Shown here: in pieces, positions 1 to 11,690 of the stretch | How positions within the stretch are numbered: position 1 is the first letter of the stretch | Layout of the letters: each line of letters begins with the position of its first letter | Assembly: GCA_963970005.1 (NCBI GenBank) | Contig: CAXAMN010000002.1 | Span: forward strand, 2,186,384-2,250,383 | Source: Durusdinium trenchii | Taxonomy: Eukaryota; Sar; Dinophyceae; Suessiales; Symbiodiniaceae | DNA length: 64,000 nt | Reading direction: 5' to 3' | Notes under the pieces: model-generated | The model's database searches: none | What the model saw: the letters and a program-made list of their open reading frames with translations, nothing else | Told to the model about the DNA's origin: nothing | Translations under genes and position numbers: made by a program

Positions 1-1673
1 ACGATCTCAACGCGGAGCCATCCTTTTCCATGTCTCTTGAGGAACAAAGCTTCTTCACTATGGAGCAGTCCGCTATTTCCAAATCGGAAAACACATTTCG
101 ATGGTCCCCTTCTCACCTCAACACCTCTGAGTGCCTTCAACAAATGAGGAACCCGATCACTCCCAATAATCGTGCGGCTGGCTCCTGTGTCCAAAATGGC
201 TTCATCAAAATCCTCTTCCAGGCTCAAGTGGATGTCTGGTGGGCATGAAGCCGGTTTCACTGGAAAAGTATGGCTCAAGCCTCGAAAGGCATGCGTCCCG
301 GCTGACTCGTCACGCTTCAAATCATTGTGAGGCCTCGCACGTTTGTTCAAAGCGCGGGACAACGCATTCTTAAACCCCGAGAGTTCCAATGACACAAAAC
401 ACTCACTAATCCTACAACCACCAACTTCCAAACACTCCATCATTGAATCTGTCAAAAACTCTTCCAGGGGGTTCATGGAAAACTCCGGACAGGGTTTCAA
501 ACATTTTTCAGGTTGATTTGGACTCTCCTGGATCTCCTCCGGCAGGTCTTCGGGAAGTTCTTCTGGAGTCATCTCTGTGAAGTCCTCCGCCATGGTGGCC
601 ATCTCTGTCTGGCGGTCTGCTCGATCAGCTCTCTGGGGGCATTCCCGTTTCCAATGCCCTGCCTTGCCACAAATCCTGCACGTCGAATTGGCAATTCTCT
701 CCGCCAGTGTCTTGCGAGGCGGAGCTGACCAAGACATCTTTCCTCCTTTCTTTCCACCGCCTCCACCAAAGCCTTTTCCTTTGCCGGTCGAACGAGGGGG
801 CCAAAAGCCCCGATGACGAGCTCGCTCCTTCAGGCGAGATCGCGCTTCTTGATAACTCAGGAAGCACTGTGACAACTCTCCGGATTCTTGGACTGCCTCG
901 ATGATCTGTTCTTCAAACTCCTGAATGAAGATTGCGTCTTCATCTCCCTGTTCCAGGAGGGTCTGGTAGGCATGCTCCTCATCAAAGGTCTCCTCGGTGG
1001 TCACCATGACTGGTTCCGTCTCATCAACGGTGTGGACGTCATAGGTCTTCAACTTCCGAGTTGACCCTCCCTGTAGGTCCTGGAAGAACCGTGAGCCTAG
1101 GAGTCTCATGGCTTCACGGGTTGCTTCGTAGGTGAGCACTCCTTTGTTATCGATGATGATCTTCTTCTTCTCCTCGCTGGTGAGTTGAGAGTGCCGAATC
1201 ATCACGTATGCTCGAATTTCTTCGAGTGTCACTCCCTTGTCCTTCTGGAGGATTTCCTCAAAGCACGCCTCATGTCTTGCAATGAAGCTATCATTGCTCT
1301 CATCTGGTTTCTGGGTAGTCAAAAACAAAGCCCTTTCGAACTTCACATAGCGATCCTCGTTGAGGAAGCGGCCCCACTGCATCCCCAAAGCTGCCAGGAT
1401 TGCTTCGCAACCTCCCTTGGACTTCAGCTTGGCCGGATCGATCTTGGACACCTTTTTGAATGCGACGGAATCGCACTGCAACGCCACTCTGGGCGCAAGA
1501 TGTCCGATATGCTCTTCCGGCCAGATTGAAGCTAAAAACATGAGTTTCTTCGCGAAGTCTTCCAGATCTGTCTCCCCTGCCGTGAAGCTGGGGATTTGGC
1601 CCCATGGGAGCTGGCTTGTCGAGATCGAGCTTCGCCCCTCCCCATCATCGGTCGCCGCTGCTTTAGGCGCCAT
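1..1673 (-). CDS. Copia-type retrotransposon Gag-protease polyprotein, cut by the window edge
   Basis: Reading down from an ATG at 1673, the frame stays open for about 557 codons to base 1, so the element continues outside the window. Residues 1 to about 300 look like a Copia Gag. A basic Gly/Lys-rich linker follows, then a CCHC zinc knuckle (CRICGKAGHWKREC, residues 332-345, spacing CX2CX4HX4C). An acidic Glu/Pro-rich stretch comes next, and a retropepsin-type active site (LDTGASRTIIG, Asp at residue 495). The knuckle binds the element's RNA and the protease would cleave the polyprotein. Integrase and reverse transcriptase are expected beyond base 1. A primer-binding site 99 bases upstream of the start supports an element read on this strand. 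The protein differs clearly from that of the element at 44-51 kb, so it belongs to another Copia family. Confidence 0.85.
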   Translation of the reverse strand, partial: MAPKAAATDDGEGRSSISTSQLPWGQIPSFTAGETDLEDFAKKLMFLASIWPEEHIGHLAPRVALQCDSVAFKKVSKIDPAKLKSKGGCEAILAALGMQWGRFLNEDRYVKFERALFLTTQKPDESNDSFIARHEACFEEILQKDKGVTLEEIRAYVMIRHSQLTSEEKKKIIIDNKGVLTYEATREAMRLLGSRFFQDLQGGSTRKLKTYDVHTVDETEPVMVTTEETFDEEHAYQTLLEQGDEDAIFIQEFEEQIIEAVQESGELSQCFLSYQEARSRLKERARHRGFWPPRSTGKGKGFGGGGGKKGGKMSWSAPPRKTLAERIANSTCRICGKAGHWKRECPQRADRADRQTEMATMAEDFTEMTPEELPEDLPEEIQESPNQPEKCLKPCPEFSMNPLEEFLTDSMMECLEVGGCRISECFVSLELSGFKNALSRALNKRARPHNDLKRDESAGTHAFRGLSHTFPVKPASCPPDIHLSLEEDFDEAILDTGASRTIIGSDRVPHLLKALRGVEVRRGPSKCVFRFGNSGLLHSEEALFLKRHGKGWLRVEI

Positions 1674-1757
1674 GACACCGAATGCACACCCGGGTGCAAC
1701 CTACGTGAAAAACACGTGTGAACAAAACTTGTCAACACTCCTGTCACCTGAAAACCT

Positions 1758-1785
1758 GCCTCCTGTTTGGAGGCTCCGCTACCAA
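1758..1785 (-). promoter_or_regulatory. tRNA primer-binding site and adjoining hairpin of the first Copia element
   Basis: On the minus strand TGGTAGCGGAGCC (1784-1772) would pair with a tRNA 3' end reading ..GCTCCGCTACCA. The U before ACCA fits the A1:U72 pair of eukaryotic initiator tRNA-Met. The same 18 bases (gaggctccgctaccaatg) recur at the complete element's PBS near 51.49 kb. A 6-bp stem with a 5-base loop (gcctcc/ggaggc, 1758-1774) overlaps it. The base after the spacer, 1786, would be the edge of an LTR, plausibly up to about 1970, but no second copy is in the window to fix its end. Confidence 0.65.
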
Positions 1786-1988
1786 TGCGAATCTTGTAGG
1801 TGTTGGACCTCCTATCCGACCTACTCTTAGGTTGCCTCTACCTACAACCAACCCTGTGAACGGACCCTGTCCTTGTTTCCTCCGTGCGTCTCAAGTCCCA
1901 CTACCCCGCCCTCCCTTGGACTCGTGCCAGAAGCGGGGCGACATAAACTCTGCTCGACGATGACTGCACATTTCACAGGTATGGTACT

Positions 1989-2012
1989 ATATATATATAT
2001 ATATGTGTGTGT
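1989..2012. repeat. (AT)n/(GT)n microsatellite
   Basis: A run of alternating AT followed by GT. It lies between the putative LTR of the first Copia element and the last visible EF-hand exon. Confidence 0.8.
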
Positions 2013-2210
2013 CATTTGTCCCACTATAAATTGAGAGTGGGATGAATCAAGACACAAGAACACAAGGGTTAAGGCACCAATGTTTCACACATAACACAGG
2101 AATCAGGACACATGGACTCATAAAGGTCTCATGACATATTAAAACCCACCCTCCCATTCTTCCCACGAACCAAGTCCGGCAGGAACGACGGCACCGGGGC
2201 CGATGCCGAC

Positions 2211-5200
2211 CTCTTCTTTGGCAAGGGTATTCGCTTCCACCATGAAGTAGGGCGAAGGGCTCCATTTGTCCAGCATGCGAAAATCCGACTCCTCCAGGCT
2301 CTTGCGCCCCTGTCGGTCCAAAGAGTTGAACGTCATCCTGGGCGTTCGTTGTCGGTCCATCGAACAAGAATCACATGAAGCTCACTAGTCATTAGTCAAT
2401 ACTAAGTACCTGGCCTGGCAGTCTCTAACTTCTTGGAACCAGAAATCACTGCTTGGAAATGTCCTCAAAGAAGAATATTAATTTTTTGAAAGGACCCCTT
2501 GGCAAGACCCCTCGACAATCGCTTCCAACACATCAAATGATCTTGATGGTCAGCTGAGTTTCTTGATCCTTCCAGACCAGCCACACTCCCGAAGTGCCTC
2601 ACCAAACTGCCCGAAGGACACCTTCCCACCCGAGTTCGTGGTGTCGAACAAGGCATCAAAGGCCTCACAGCCCGAAGCGCTGACAAAATACCAGGCACCC
2701 GAAACAGTTCTGGATGTTTCCCCAGTCCCAGCCACTTATAGGAACAACCAGAGCTGTTTCTGGGAGACGTCCAACAGTTCTTTTTTGCACTGCAAATGCC
2801 TGGGGCATCGGGGCATCCGATTTCGGAGTCTGCGGACCGTGGACCTGTCACTGACGTCCAGACGGTTCGTCTCCCAAATCCCGCCCCCCCTCGGCCGAGA
2901 AGCTATTAGTAACAAGTGCCACGCTAGTAGTAACAGGTGCCTTACTAGTAGTAACAAGAAGCTATTAGTAACAAGTGCATCGCTTCTAGTAACAAGTGCC
3001 TTACTAATTTAAGGATCACCCAAGTCTGTCCCATCCTTCTTTCAGGCTCCTCAACCCACCAAAGGAGCAAGTCAATGTCCATGAGTCCACGAGCCATGCA
3101 AAAACGAATAAGAGAGACGGATCTTCTCACCAAGAAACCCAATATATGATATGAAATTGTTGATTGCCCAAACAGCTCACGTTTATGTCAATAATCTAAA
3201 CTACCATGGTGACATTTTGTGACACAAAAAAATTGGAAGTGGTTGCTCGGGTTCAGGCAACCTGCTTTGGCTGGAGCCGAAGCATGATTTCTTTTTCATC
3301 CTGAAAAGGTCAAAGAATGCACCTGCAGGGCACTTCCGAACTTGCTTTCCAGGAACTTCCTTGGATTTGCCCAAGGACCCGGAACAAATAGAAATCAATC
3401 CCCTTTGGGTTCCCAAGTTGGTGGGGAAAGAAGAATAGCATTCTTCAGCAAACCTAAGCTTCTTGAACTTGGCCAAGTGCTCCGCAATTGAAGGATCAAG
3501 CTCCTCCAGAGATGCTATGCCGCTCTGCTCCTGCTGGCGTCATAGGCCACCACCGGTGAAGAGGAGACCGCCCGAACGGTTGAAGAACGGTGCCTGCAAC
3601 CCCAATCGAACCGACCTGTCAAGACAGTTTGACTAACCCTAGCCTTCCGTTGGACCATGTAAACAAATGAGAAAGATCTGGTTTTCGAGTGCAATATCTT
3701 TAGTAAAATTGGTCGGTGTCTTAATTCGTACTTGGCGCGGGCCTTAGTTAGTTGTCGCTTTTGGTCACTTCCCGTTCGGCCGCTCCTTCATAGCACGATA
3801 TCTCACTCTGCTAGGTCAGTGACTTTCAGACTTGTGCGCTTGTTTGGTAAGAACCATTAAATTAATGAATGATAGTTCGAATCCTATAAACTGGCTTGAC
3901 TCATGCCGCCACGTGAGGACGCGCGAGGACCCGATGTGTTGGGCAGGCACCCACCCTCCAATAACTATCCCTTGTGGAACAGGAGTGCACCAATTCTTCC
4001 ATCTCTTGAGAGGTTCTGTCCTCCCTCAGAAGGTGCACTTTGAAATGCCATAAAATGCTCCACCCCCTTTGGTTTTCATCTACAGGGACCTCTGAAATCA
4101 TTCATGTTATCTTCACATGGGCAAAATGGTGAGCTTTCTCCCTCCCTCAACAACGGCCCTCCTTGTCCAGCATCTTGTACAACTCCCTTGCTTCATGCGC
4201 CCAGCCCAAGATGGAGCAGGCCTGCTCTTGACAAAAAATGCATCCGAATTCACTGCACCGCGGTGTGTGTCTTTTTCTTTTTCTGGTCGGGCAAAAACGA
4301 AATGTTGGGAAAAAAAGATCGGGTGAGCTGTTCTTCAGAACCGACTCTGTCGGACCATTCGACCGGGAAAAAGGATTTGAACATAGGAGGTCGACGCTGT
4401 GGGTCATGGCACCGAGAGCCCGACCCCAAACGACCACGGGTCATTTGTGCGAACGTCGGAAGAACCCACTGCTCCGGAACGCGGTGAAAACTGGAGATCC
4501 TAAGAGATCTATATACTTCTGAGAAGTTCCATGTCCGGAACCCTGGGTGAACATGACACACCCAGCCCACAACAGCTTCAAAGCCTTCAAAGCCCAGTTC
4601 CAGGTAGGAGGTTCACCCCAAGTGCTTCCAATCTTTTCTTCAAAAGAAGTAGCCTTCAGGAACTGGGTCTTGGGCAAGATCAGCAGGTCGTTGTTGCTCA
4701 AGCCATTGCGCCAGGCACGCACCAGGTTCCCATACTTCTTCACCAAGGCTTGTTTGAAGAGCTCCAACGTCTCCTCAATAGATGTAGCTTGAGGTGTGGA
4801 AAGGACGTATTATCTTTCATGGGCTTTGTTGCTTGCTTTGTAGTTTGTGCAGAGCAAGCCAAGGGTGGAACAATCCCAGATTCACGTGGCTATGAGCTGT
4901 GGTCTGCAAGCCACGAACATAGGAGTGTTTGGCCAACTGATCCTGAAAAATAAGGGAGGAGTGTGCTTGAAACTGGATCCAGGAACATTATCCTGCTTCG
5001 GTATGATCAAGAGTATGAGTATGATCTGGGGGTCCCTGCATCTCGGTCTTGGTTGGTTTCTCACCCATTTCTGAGTCTTGGCCAAAAGCTGGTTGACCCC
5101 ATAAACTTGCACCTGGTATGGCTGTATGGCTTCCAGTGTTCAACCAGGTCTAGACCCCTTACCAAACCCTAATTTCACCTTGCATTTGCTTGAGGAAGAA

Positions 5201-8200
5201 TCTGGATTCCAAGTTGGTGGATTCACCAGTCACCAGTAGGTCAAAGAAATCTGTTCGTCAAACCAAAAGCAGGTCAATCTGGCAGGTCATCGCCTGGTGT
5301 GCATCTTTCTCTTGCTGCTTCCGCAAGCTGTGGATCGCATGGCTCTTGGCGTCGATCTTCCGCTGGATGCGACGGAACTCGGCATCCAGCCAGCGGAAAT
5401 GCTCACGCTTCAGCACCCCTACGCGGCGAAGCCCAGGAGTGAAGGATTCGGGGAACACCTTGAAGGATATGCAGAAGAACGAAATCAAAAGTCTCAGAAA
5501 ACCCCAAGAAGAAACAAAACTAAAACCAAGGAACAACGAGTCAAATACTAAAAATCACACTCAAACATACTAAAATCGGCAGTTTCCATGTTTGAAAATT
5601 GGCTGGGTTGGTGGCACGAGAGTGGGTGCGAATGTGTGCACTTGGATGTCGCAACATGGAAATGTTGACGTTTGATTCATAGAACCCCCATTTGGATTGT
5701 GACATCTCTTCATATGAAGGGTGTTTTTCATCAAGAGTTTGCTCAGTGGTTTGAAGCAGAGAAAACTGGTAGTCTCTCGTGGTTCACTGGTTGCTGAGAC
5801 TACAATCATCCACAAATACAACATGCACACTGAGGTCAATCTGGCAGCTGTCGACACATTCTGGAATACCATTGTTTGGCATGGAAGGTGCGTCTCACAC
5901 GGAGAATTTATGCTCCACATGGTCCATGTTCCCTCTACTCCAAGATGGTTGCAGTGGACAAGAGGACATCTCTATGCAAGAAAACCCCCTGCTGGGGCCG
6001 GGGTGTGTCTCAAATGATCTGGAAGGCAAATGTCCATCCACTTTCTTCCGCTCATTCCTTCCTTCACAACTAAAGACAAACAAAGAGAAGCACAGTGGAC
6101 CAGCACCAGCCACCCACAACCTCAAGCCCGGACACTGTGGACCCCACCCGGGTCCCCAGCCTGAACGGTCCGCGTCTAAGGCCGAGAACAGCAGATCTTC
6201 GTCTCCGAGGTCCCAGCCCAGCTCCCTCATCCTCTTCCGGAAGTGCACCCCCTCGGAGAGAAGGCGCGGTTCGGCCGAAGCCAGGGGGGGGTTGGGAAAG
6301 CCGGTAGAGGGAGGGTATAGTGGTTAGGTAGGGAGCTAGTAGAAGCAAACTTTAGCTAGTAGGTACGGGATGCTGCTAGGTAGGACGCAGGATAGCTCAC
6401 GCTCACAATAATCATTTGGTTCCTAGCTTTTGGGGGAAACTTAAGTACATGCAAACCAAAGAACGAAGAACCCGGCGGAGAATGCACGGAGAACATGCAC
6501 GTGAGAAAATTCACGTGACATTGTGAAGGAAAAAAAAGGAAATCCGAATATGCCAGTAGTTGGCACTAGGTGTGGTGGTTGTCTGCAAAGGGAGGCAGGA
6601 CTAACTTCGGGTCCATTCAACAAATTCAACCAGCAAGAAACAGCCCATCCTGCATGATGACCCCGAGACAAGAATGCAATAAATGTGACAATCCAAGAGC
6701 ATGACGTTTTCAGTATCATAATCTATTCAACGGGCGACGATCCAAGGTGCTGTGAGGGGCGCGGAGCGGGCCTTGATGGTCTGGCGGTTCTTCATGCGTT
6801 CCTGGAACTTTGGTCTAGCGTTTACATGCGTTTGCAGGGTGTTTAAAAGAATAGATCCTAGAGCCTGAGTGACGTCTATTTTGGACCAAAAACCACCCAA
6901 AATATGATCTTTTTCTGTCAAAGAGAGGTCAAATGGGCTCCAGGTTGTTTTTGGCATGGTCTCCAAATGGCAAGGAGAGGCTACGTGATGGTCGTCACAC
7001 GTTTGGGCTCCGTTCCACAGGAGCACCCTCCATCCCAGCTGCTTCATGATCGTTGTGAGGGTGCATCCCAGCAGCTGTTCAAGCGCCGGTCAATTGGGTA
7101 GCACCATACTAGTCACCAAGTCACCCGCCGAAAAGATCCCCAAGTCAGTGCCCTTCTCCCACCCCGGCAGCCCGCCATCTCTTCGTTGTTACCCGGTCGC
7201 CACCGGTCGCCGTCGGGTCGGGGACTCGAACGAACGTCTCCCGCCTCGTTGCTGTTCCCGAAGCGCGTCAACAAGTCTTCCACGGAACGGAAGGTGCTCC
7301 GGCACCACTCGCGGAAGCGCGTCCACAGTTCCTGGGTGTGAAAAAGGAAACAAAGTGAAAGGAGACGATGTGCTAGGCAACAGTCTAGGAAAAGGATCCC
7401 ACAATCCCTTCATGAACTGTTCCTCAGTCTCCCAACAGGTCTGTGCTTTCATGCTACTGACTTTGGTCGTCCCTTCAAGAAGGTATCATCTGGATCTCTT
7501 CCCAGGATTCCAAAATTCCGCTTGTGTTTCCGCGAGGTGTTGTGCCATATTGGAGGTGATCACTTTTAAACTGGAATCCTGTTTGAGGGAGGATTCCAGC
7601 TAAGATTGAAACTTTAAAACAGTCACCAAACCCCGAAAAAAAGGTCTGGACCATCCCGGGGTTCTGCTAAACGAAATGAATGAACCGTTCTCCCATGTTC
7701 TTCCCGTTCTCGGCCGGTTTCGTCCGCCATCGCACTGCCAGGCGGCGGCCTGCACGGGGTCGATGCTGTGCATGGAGAGCTCCTTTGCTGTGCAAGGAGG
7801 GGCCAAGAACGTGTCTGGTTTGCTTCTGTAGAACGTGCACATAGAAACTCAAGAAGGAAGACACTCTGCTCTTTTTTTTGGGAGGGTAGGAGAGTCGCAT
7901 ACGAGTATGGACTGTAAACAGCACAAGCAAAAGTACCTGAAATGCCCATCTTGAGCATAGTCTACATAGCAGAACCTCTGGATCTGCCTATTTTGAGCCT
8001 CCAGATTGCTCCCGGGTGAATCGAGAAACACCTCATTCAGTCTTGTCATCTCCATTGATCGATTGGATAACCGTCCCTTCGCAAAATGCCTTCATCATCG
8101 TTCATCCACCAACTGCCCCACTAAACATTGTGGGGAACAAAAGCACGAGTCGGCACGAGGTTCGCAAATGTTCGCATCCCTTTTAGACCATCTTTCTGCC

Positions 8201-8409
8201 TGTCTTTTCCCCCATCCCAACAACAACACCTAGTTCCAACACTCGAGCGGCGCCGGAGTCATCTTCCAGCTCGTGGAAGAGCTGTTGAAGGTTCCCCGAG
8301 TAACCCTGACGTCGCATGATCTCGATGAACTCGATCTTTTGAATTCGTTGCACCTCAGTGATCAATTTGTTTGAAAGTCTCACCTCCTCTCCAAAGACCG
8401 ACCGAACAT
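2211..8409 (-). CDS. Multi-exon EF-hand protein, internal part of the gene
   Basis: Ten exons can be joined in one continuous phase on the minus strand. In order: 8409-8237, 7782-7744 (low end uncertain by 6 bases), 7331-7236, 6251-6161, 5418-5294, 4773-4654, 4221-4162, 3530-3454, 2679-2569 and 2337-2211, about 340 codons in all. EF-hand-like units appear again and again: a loop DADRSGVLKREH built across exons 4/5, a loop DKEQSGIASLEE built exactly across exons 7/8, FDTTNSGGKVSFGQF in exon 9, and LDRQGRKSLEE in exon 10. Helices such as FRKRMRELGW and ALVKKYGNLVRAW lie between them. Several loops lack some acidic ligands, so calcium binding may be partial. Donors are GA, GC, GT, GC, GC, GC, GA, GT, GA, GT in order, and eight of ten acceptors are AG|G. 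Neither the first nor the last exon is identified. The 3' part must lie beyond the Copia element at 1-1.97 kb, which then sits in an intron. The long EF-hand/FLDKW type is common in dinoflagellates; the function is unknown. Confidence 0.8.
2900..3010. repeat. Cluster of TAGTAACA(A)GTGCC repeats
   Basis: At least five imperfect copies of a motif of about 20 bases built on ctagtagtaacaagtgcc, inside the intron between exons 8 and 9 of the EF-hand gene. Related CTAGTAG clusters recur near 29.8, 41.1, 42.4 and 62.8 kb. Confidence 0.7.
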
Positions 8410-8575
8410 CTGCGCACCATGTGTACTTCACTAGCACTTAGATACATGATGAATTAGTCATAATGATTCTATATACTTTCTATTGTGAATAACGCATGAA
8501 TGATGTTGTTTTTTCCCATTCACCCCCAAAAGGAAACGCGACCCAAAACAAAAAACGCCGCCTTCACCCCGCCAG

Positions 8576-9525
8576 ACTCCACAGACCGGTGGCATTGTCG
8601 ACGTCGAAGGCGCTGAGCCATGCCTGGAGAGTGGAGCCCCAGCAATCCTTGGGGCGGAGCTGAATGTTCTGCAAATCCGGTCCATGGCGGGTTGACCCAC
8701 CGTTTTCTGCATGTGTGTAGATCCAAAGGGACACCGTGAAAACCACCCAAAAAAAGAAAGACACCCTTGATGGGAAGAGTCTGAATCGGTGCAATGTGAC
8801 TTGAAACCTGTTGGCGCCTAGTGGTTCTCGAGGTGCTCCCTATTTTGGAGGATCATATGACCACTGGAGAAAAAACCGTTCTTTGTTGCTTGCTTTCGTG
8901 AGGCCGAGCAATGGAGTCGCCGGTCGTGGGCATCCAAACAGCTTCCAGTTCATCACTGGCATCTGTCGGACAGCAAGTGCTGATGAGAATCCTCTAGGAA
9001 GCTCTTGAGGCGTTCTTGTGCTGGGCGACCCTGCACCTTTCATCTTGGAGGACTGGACCGCTGTGTGTGGCGGATCACAACGACGTCAAACATCAGACTG
9101 GCGGGAGAACATGGGAGGGGTCGAAACCCCGGTGGGAGGGTGACTGCTCATTTGAGACATGCCGCTCATTTGGTCTGGAAGAGCTTGAGAAATCTGGGGT
9201 CACCTCCTCAGGCATCAGTGATCGTCCCATATTGTAGAAAGCCCCAAGATAAAATCCCGATGGCGGTTTTCGAAGAAGAGGAAGACACCAGTTTTCCTCT
9301 TAGCAAACAGGTGATAGGTCTAAACACTACAGGAATACGATGGAAAGGACCACAAAAAACCACAAAAAATAGATATAAAGAGTCCGTCCTCAAAATAAAT
9401 GCTTTTGCCCAGCCCATAAAATTCGGGTCCAAAGTGGTCTGCATCAAAATCCAAAAACCGAATCTTTGATTCCTTGGTCAACTGGGGCAGTTCGGGAGCA
9501 GCTTCCTCCCGCACCTCAATGCTGC
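8576..9525 (-). CDS. Probable further upstream exons of the EF-hand gene
   Basis: Three stretches continue the EF-hand style on the same strand. Around 8680-8577 the frame reads DCWGSTLQAWLSAFDVDNATG, an EF-hand-like helix and loop, before a GTGAAG donor. Around 8990-8905 it reads DELEAVWMPTTGDSIAR after a CAG acceptor. Around 9520-9440 it reads SSIEVREEAAPELPQLTKE, which resembles the loop end and exit helix of this repeat. The junction to the first firmly placed exon (8409) does not close in phase with the donors I can see, so either an exon is missing or a boundary is wrong. Confidence 0.4.
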
Positions 9526-9529
9526 TGCG

Positions 9530-11690
9530 ACTGGAACTGGACATCGACCCGTTCGTTCGTGCTGCCGGTCAAACGCGGCGGCTCGCATGGCCGGTCAAAC
9601 GACTTTGCCGTGCCGGTCAAACGACTTTGGCGTGGTTTGGAAGAGAAAAGAGGAAGACAAAGTGACTGTGAAGAAGTGGCGGTGTTTTGCTTCCACATGC
9701 AAATTGAAGAGAGAAAGAAGAAGGAGCTTGATTGCTCAAGAGAAACTTAGCATGTATACCACCTCTCATTGACAGGTATTGAAGTTAGCCTCGAACCACT
9801 GCGCTGAAAAGTGCCGGTGTTTCTGTGGAGGTGATCGTCTCTTTCATTCAATTGGGTTCACTCAAGAAGTTGAAAGTGAAAGTAGGTTTGGAAGCCGCAA
9901 CCTGGCAGCTGGCAGCCTGGGCCAATCAAACCTGCTTTGGTCGATGGGCCATGCCACCCCTTGAGCAGGATACACGCATGACGAGGCATGACGGCTTGCT
10001 GCTGTGTGAAAAGCGGTGGATGGATCCGAGATTTTTCTGTGGTACTACATGTATTCGTATTTTAAGTTGGGAGATCACCGATCGCCCTATTTAGCCTTCC
10101 AGGGGGTCGAACTGGTCTCCTGCCTTTTGTTCGGTGAACTCTTTCAGCACCAGAAACATCTCGAGTACCCTGGGATTTCGCCACTCCGGTCGACGATGAA
10201 TTTGGACCCCCTGCAACCCTGCAACCCAGCTGATGTTGCTGACCCAGCGCCTATGCATTTTGAAAGAGTGCTTTGTTATGGCCGACTCCAGGGCAGAAGG
10301 AAAAGCCCTCCAGCAAACAAGATACGATTGACAATATGCCATCTAGCACCAACAAAAAACATGTGCCCTCCCTGCAACTGAGGCTATCCATGTCAGCAAA
10401 CAATCCTTTCAAAAAAAGAGAGCTCAGAAAACTGTGCAACACTCCAATGTCCTTCGAATCGGCCCCCAAAACACAAATGTATTGGTCCGGATCAAGATGG
10501 AAAACCCGAACTGGAGCTGGAGGGCCCTGTCAAATGGGGAAAAAGAAAACTCTTTCAGTCTCTCTGGGTGCTCGGACCACTTTTGCAAGTACGGTCCCGT
10601 CTTCGTTTGATATTGACACACCAAGTGGTGCGCAAAAATCGTCAGCTCGGTCAACTCCTGGGCCGGTGGAATCGCCGAGGTTGACCTGGTATCTTGTCTC
10701 CCCTAGACTTCCGTTGGACCATTTAAACCATGGGAAAGATCTGGCTAATCATGGCTAATCTGGTTTTGTAGTGTAAATTCTTAGTAAAGCGATAGTTGCT
10801 CAGCAAACGCCATTGAATCAACAGTTGTTGGAAACCAAGGGTAACCAAAGAACCTTTGTAGAGCAAAATACATCTAGAAAATCCATGCATGCAATACTTG
10901 TTTTAAAGGTCAATGTAGACAACTATTCCAGTCCCCTGGAATGGTTGGAAACTGAGTTTCCAACAGCCCGGTCGTTGTTCGCCTGAGCAGTGCCGAAAAA
11001 TCCTCGGAAACCGCAACAAAACACACATGGGGTCCCAGTTAAAGGAACCAGGGAATGATTAGTTCTCACCGGCTTTGTTGGAACCACCCGTGGCCAACGA
11101 AAAATCTGGGCCAATTCTACCACAAAAGCCGGCGCAACTGTCACTAACCAAAGCATACAAGAGCATGTATATAAACCTCAAGTCTGTCATGGATCAGGGT
11201 CCTCATTCTGGCAGAGAAACAAAGTCTTTGTGAGATGATCTGCCTCATTTTAAAATACCTGCGTTCCAACCAAAATGAAAGTGGGAATCTTGGGCCTGTT
11301 CCCTGGTAGACCATTTTTCTCTGCCTCAGCCTACGTACATTCCTGGCAAAAGAAGGGGTTGCTTCTCTTGCGGTGCTCCCGTATCGTCCACATCGACACG
11401 AATGCTTCAAATTCTGGGACTCACTGAAATCGTGGAGTGTCCATCCTTCTGAAGGCTCGGACAAGCTTGGTCTTGGGGGGGCGGCGTGGCACATGGCTTT
11501 TCAGAGGGATGTAAAAACCAAAAGGCTTGCACGCTCGCCAATGAAACTCTAGCCTTCGGCTCGCTCACAAAAGGTCACGACTCTGAAGTGAGCCTTGAGC
11601 AAAGCAATGCAAAACATTTTTCTTCCCAAAACAGTTTACTGTTGGGGTTCTCTCTTGGGAATGAAGAAGCTGGCCACAGTCTCTGGCCCC
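9530..11690. other. No convincing gene; intron or intergenic
   Basis: I see no protein with family character here. Short minus-strand frames near 10.5-10.65 kb (TELTIFAHHLVCQYQTK) and 11.3-11.45 kb (EGWTLHDFSESQNLKH) could be exons of the upstream part of a minus-strand gene, but splice sites and family support are lacking. Confidence 0.4.

Noticed and set aside
3838-3900. tRNA-like segment (tttggtaagaacc ... agttcgaatcc)
   Set aside because: D-loop and T-loop-like words are present, but the T stem and the acceptor stem do not pair and the anticodon arm has a three-base loop. At best a decayed fragment.
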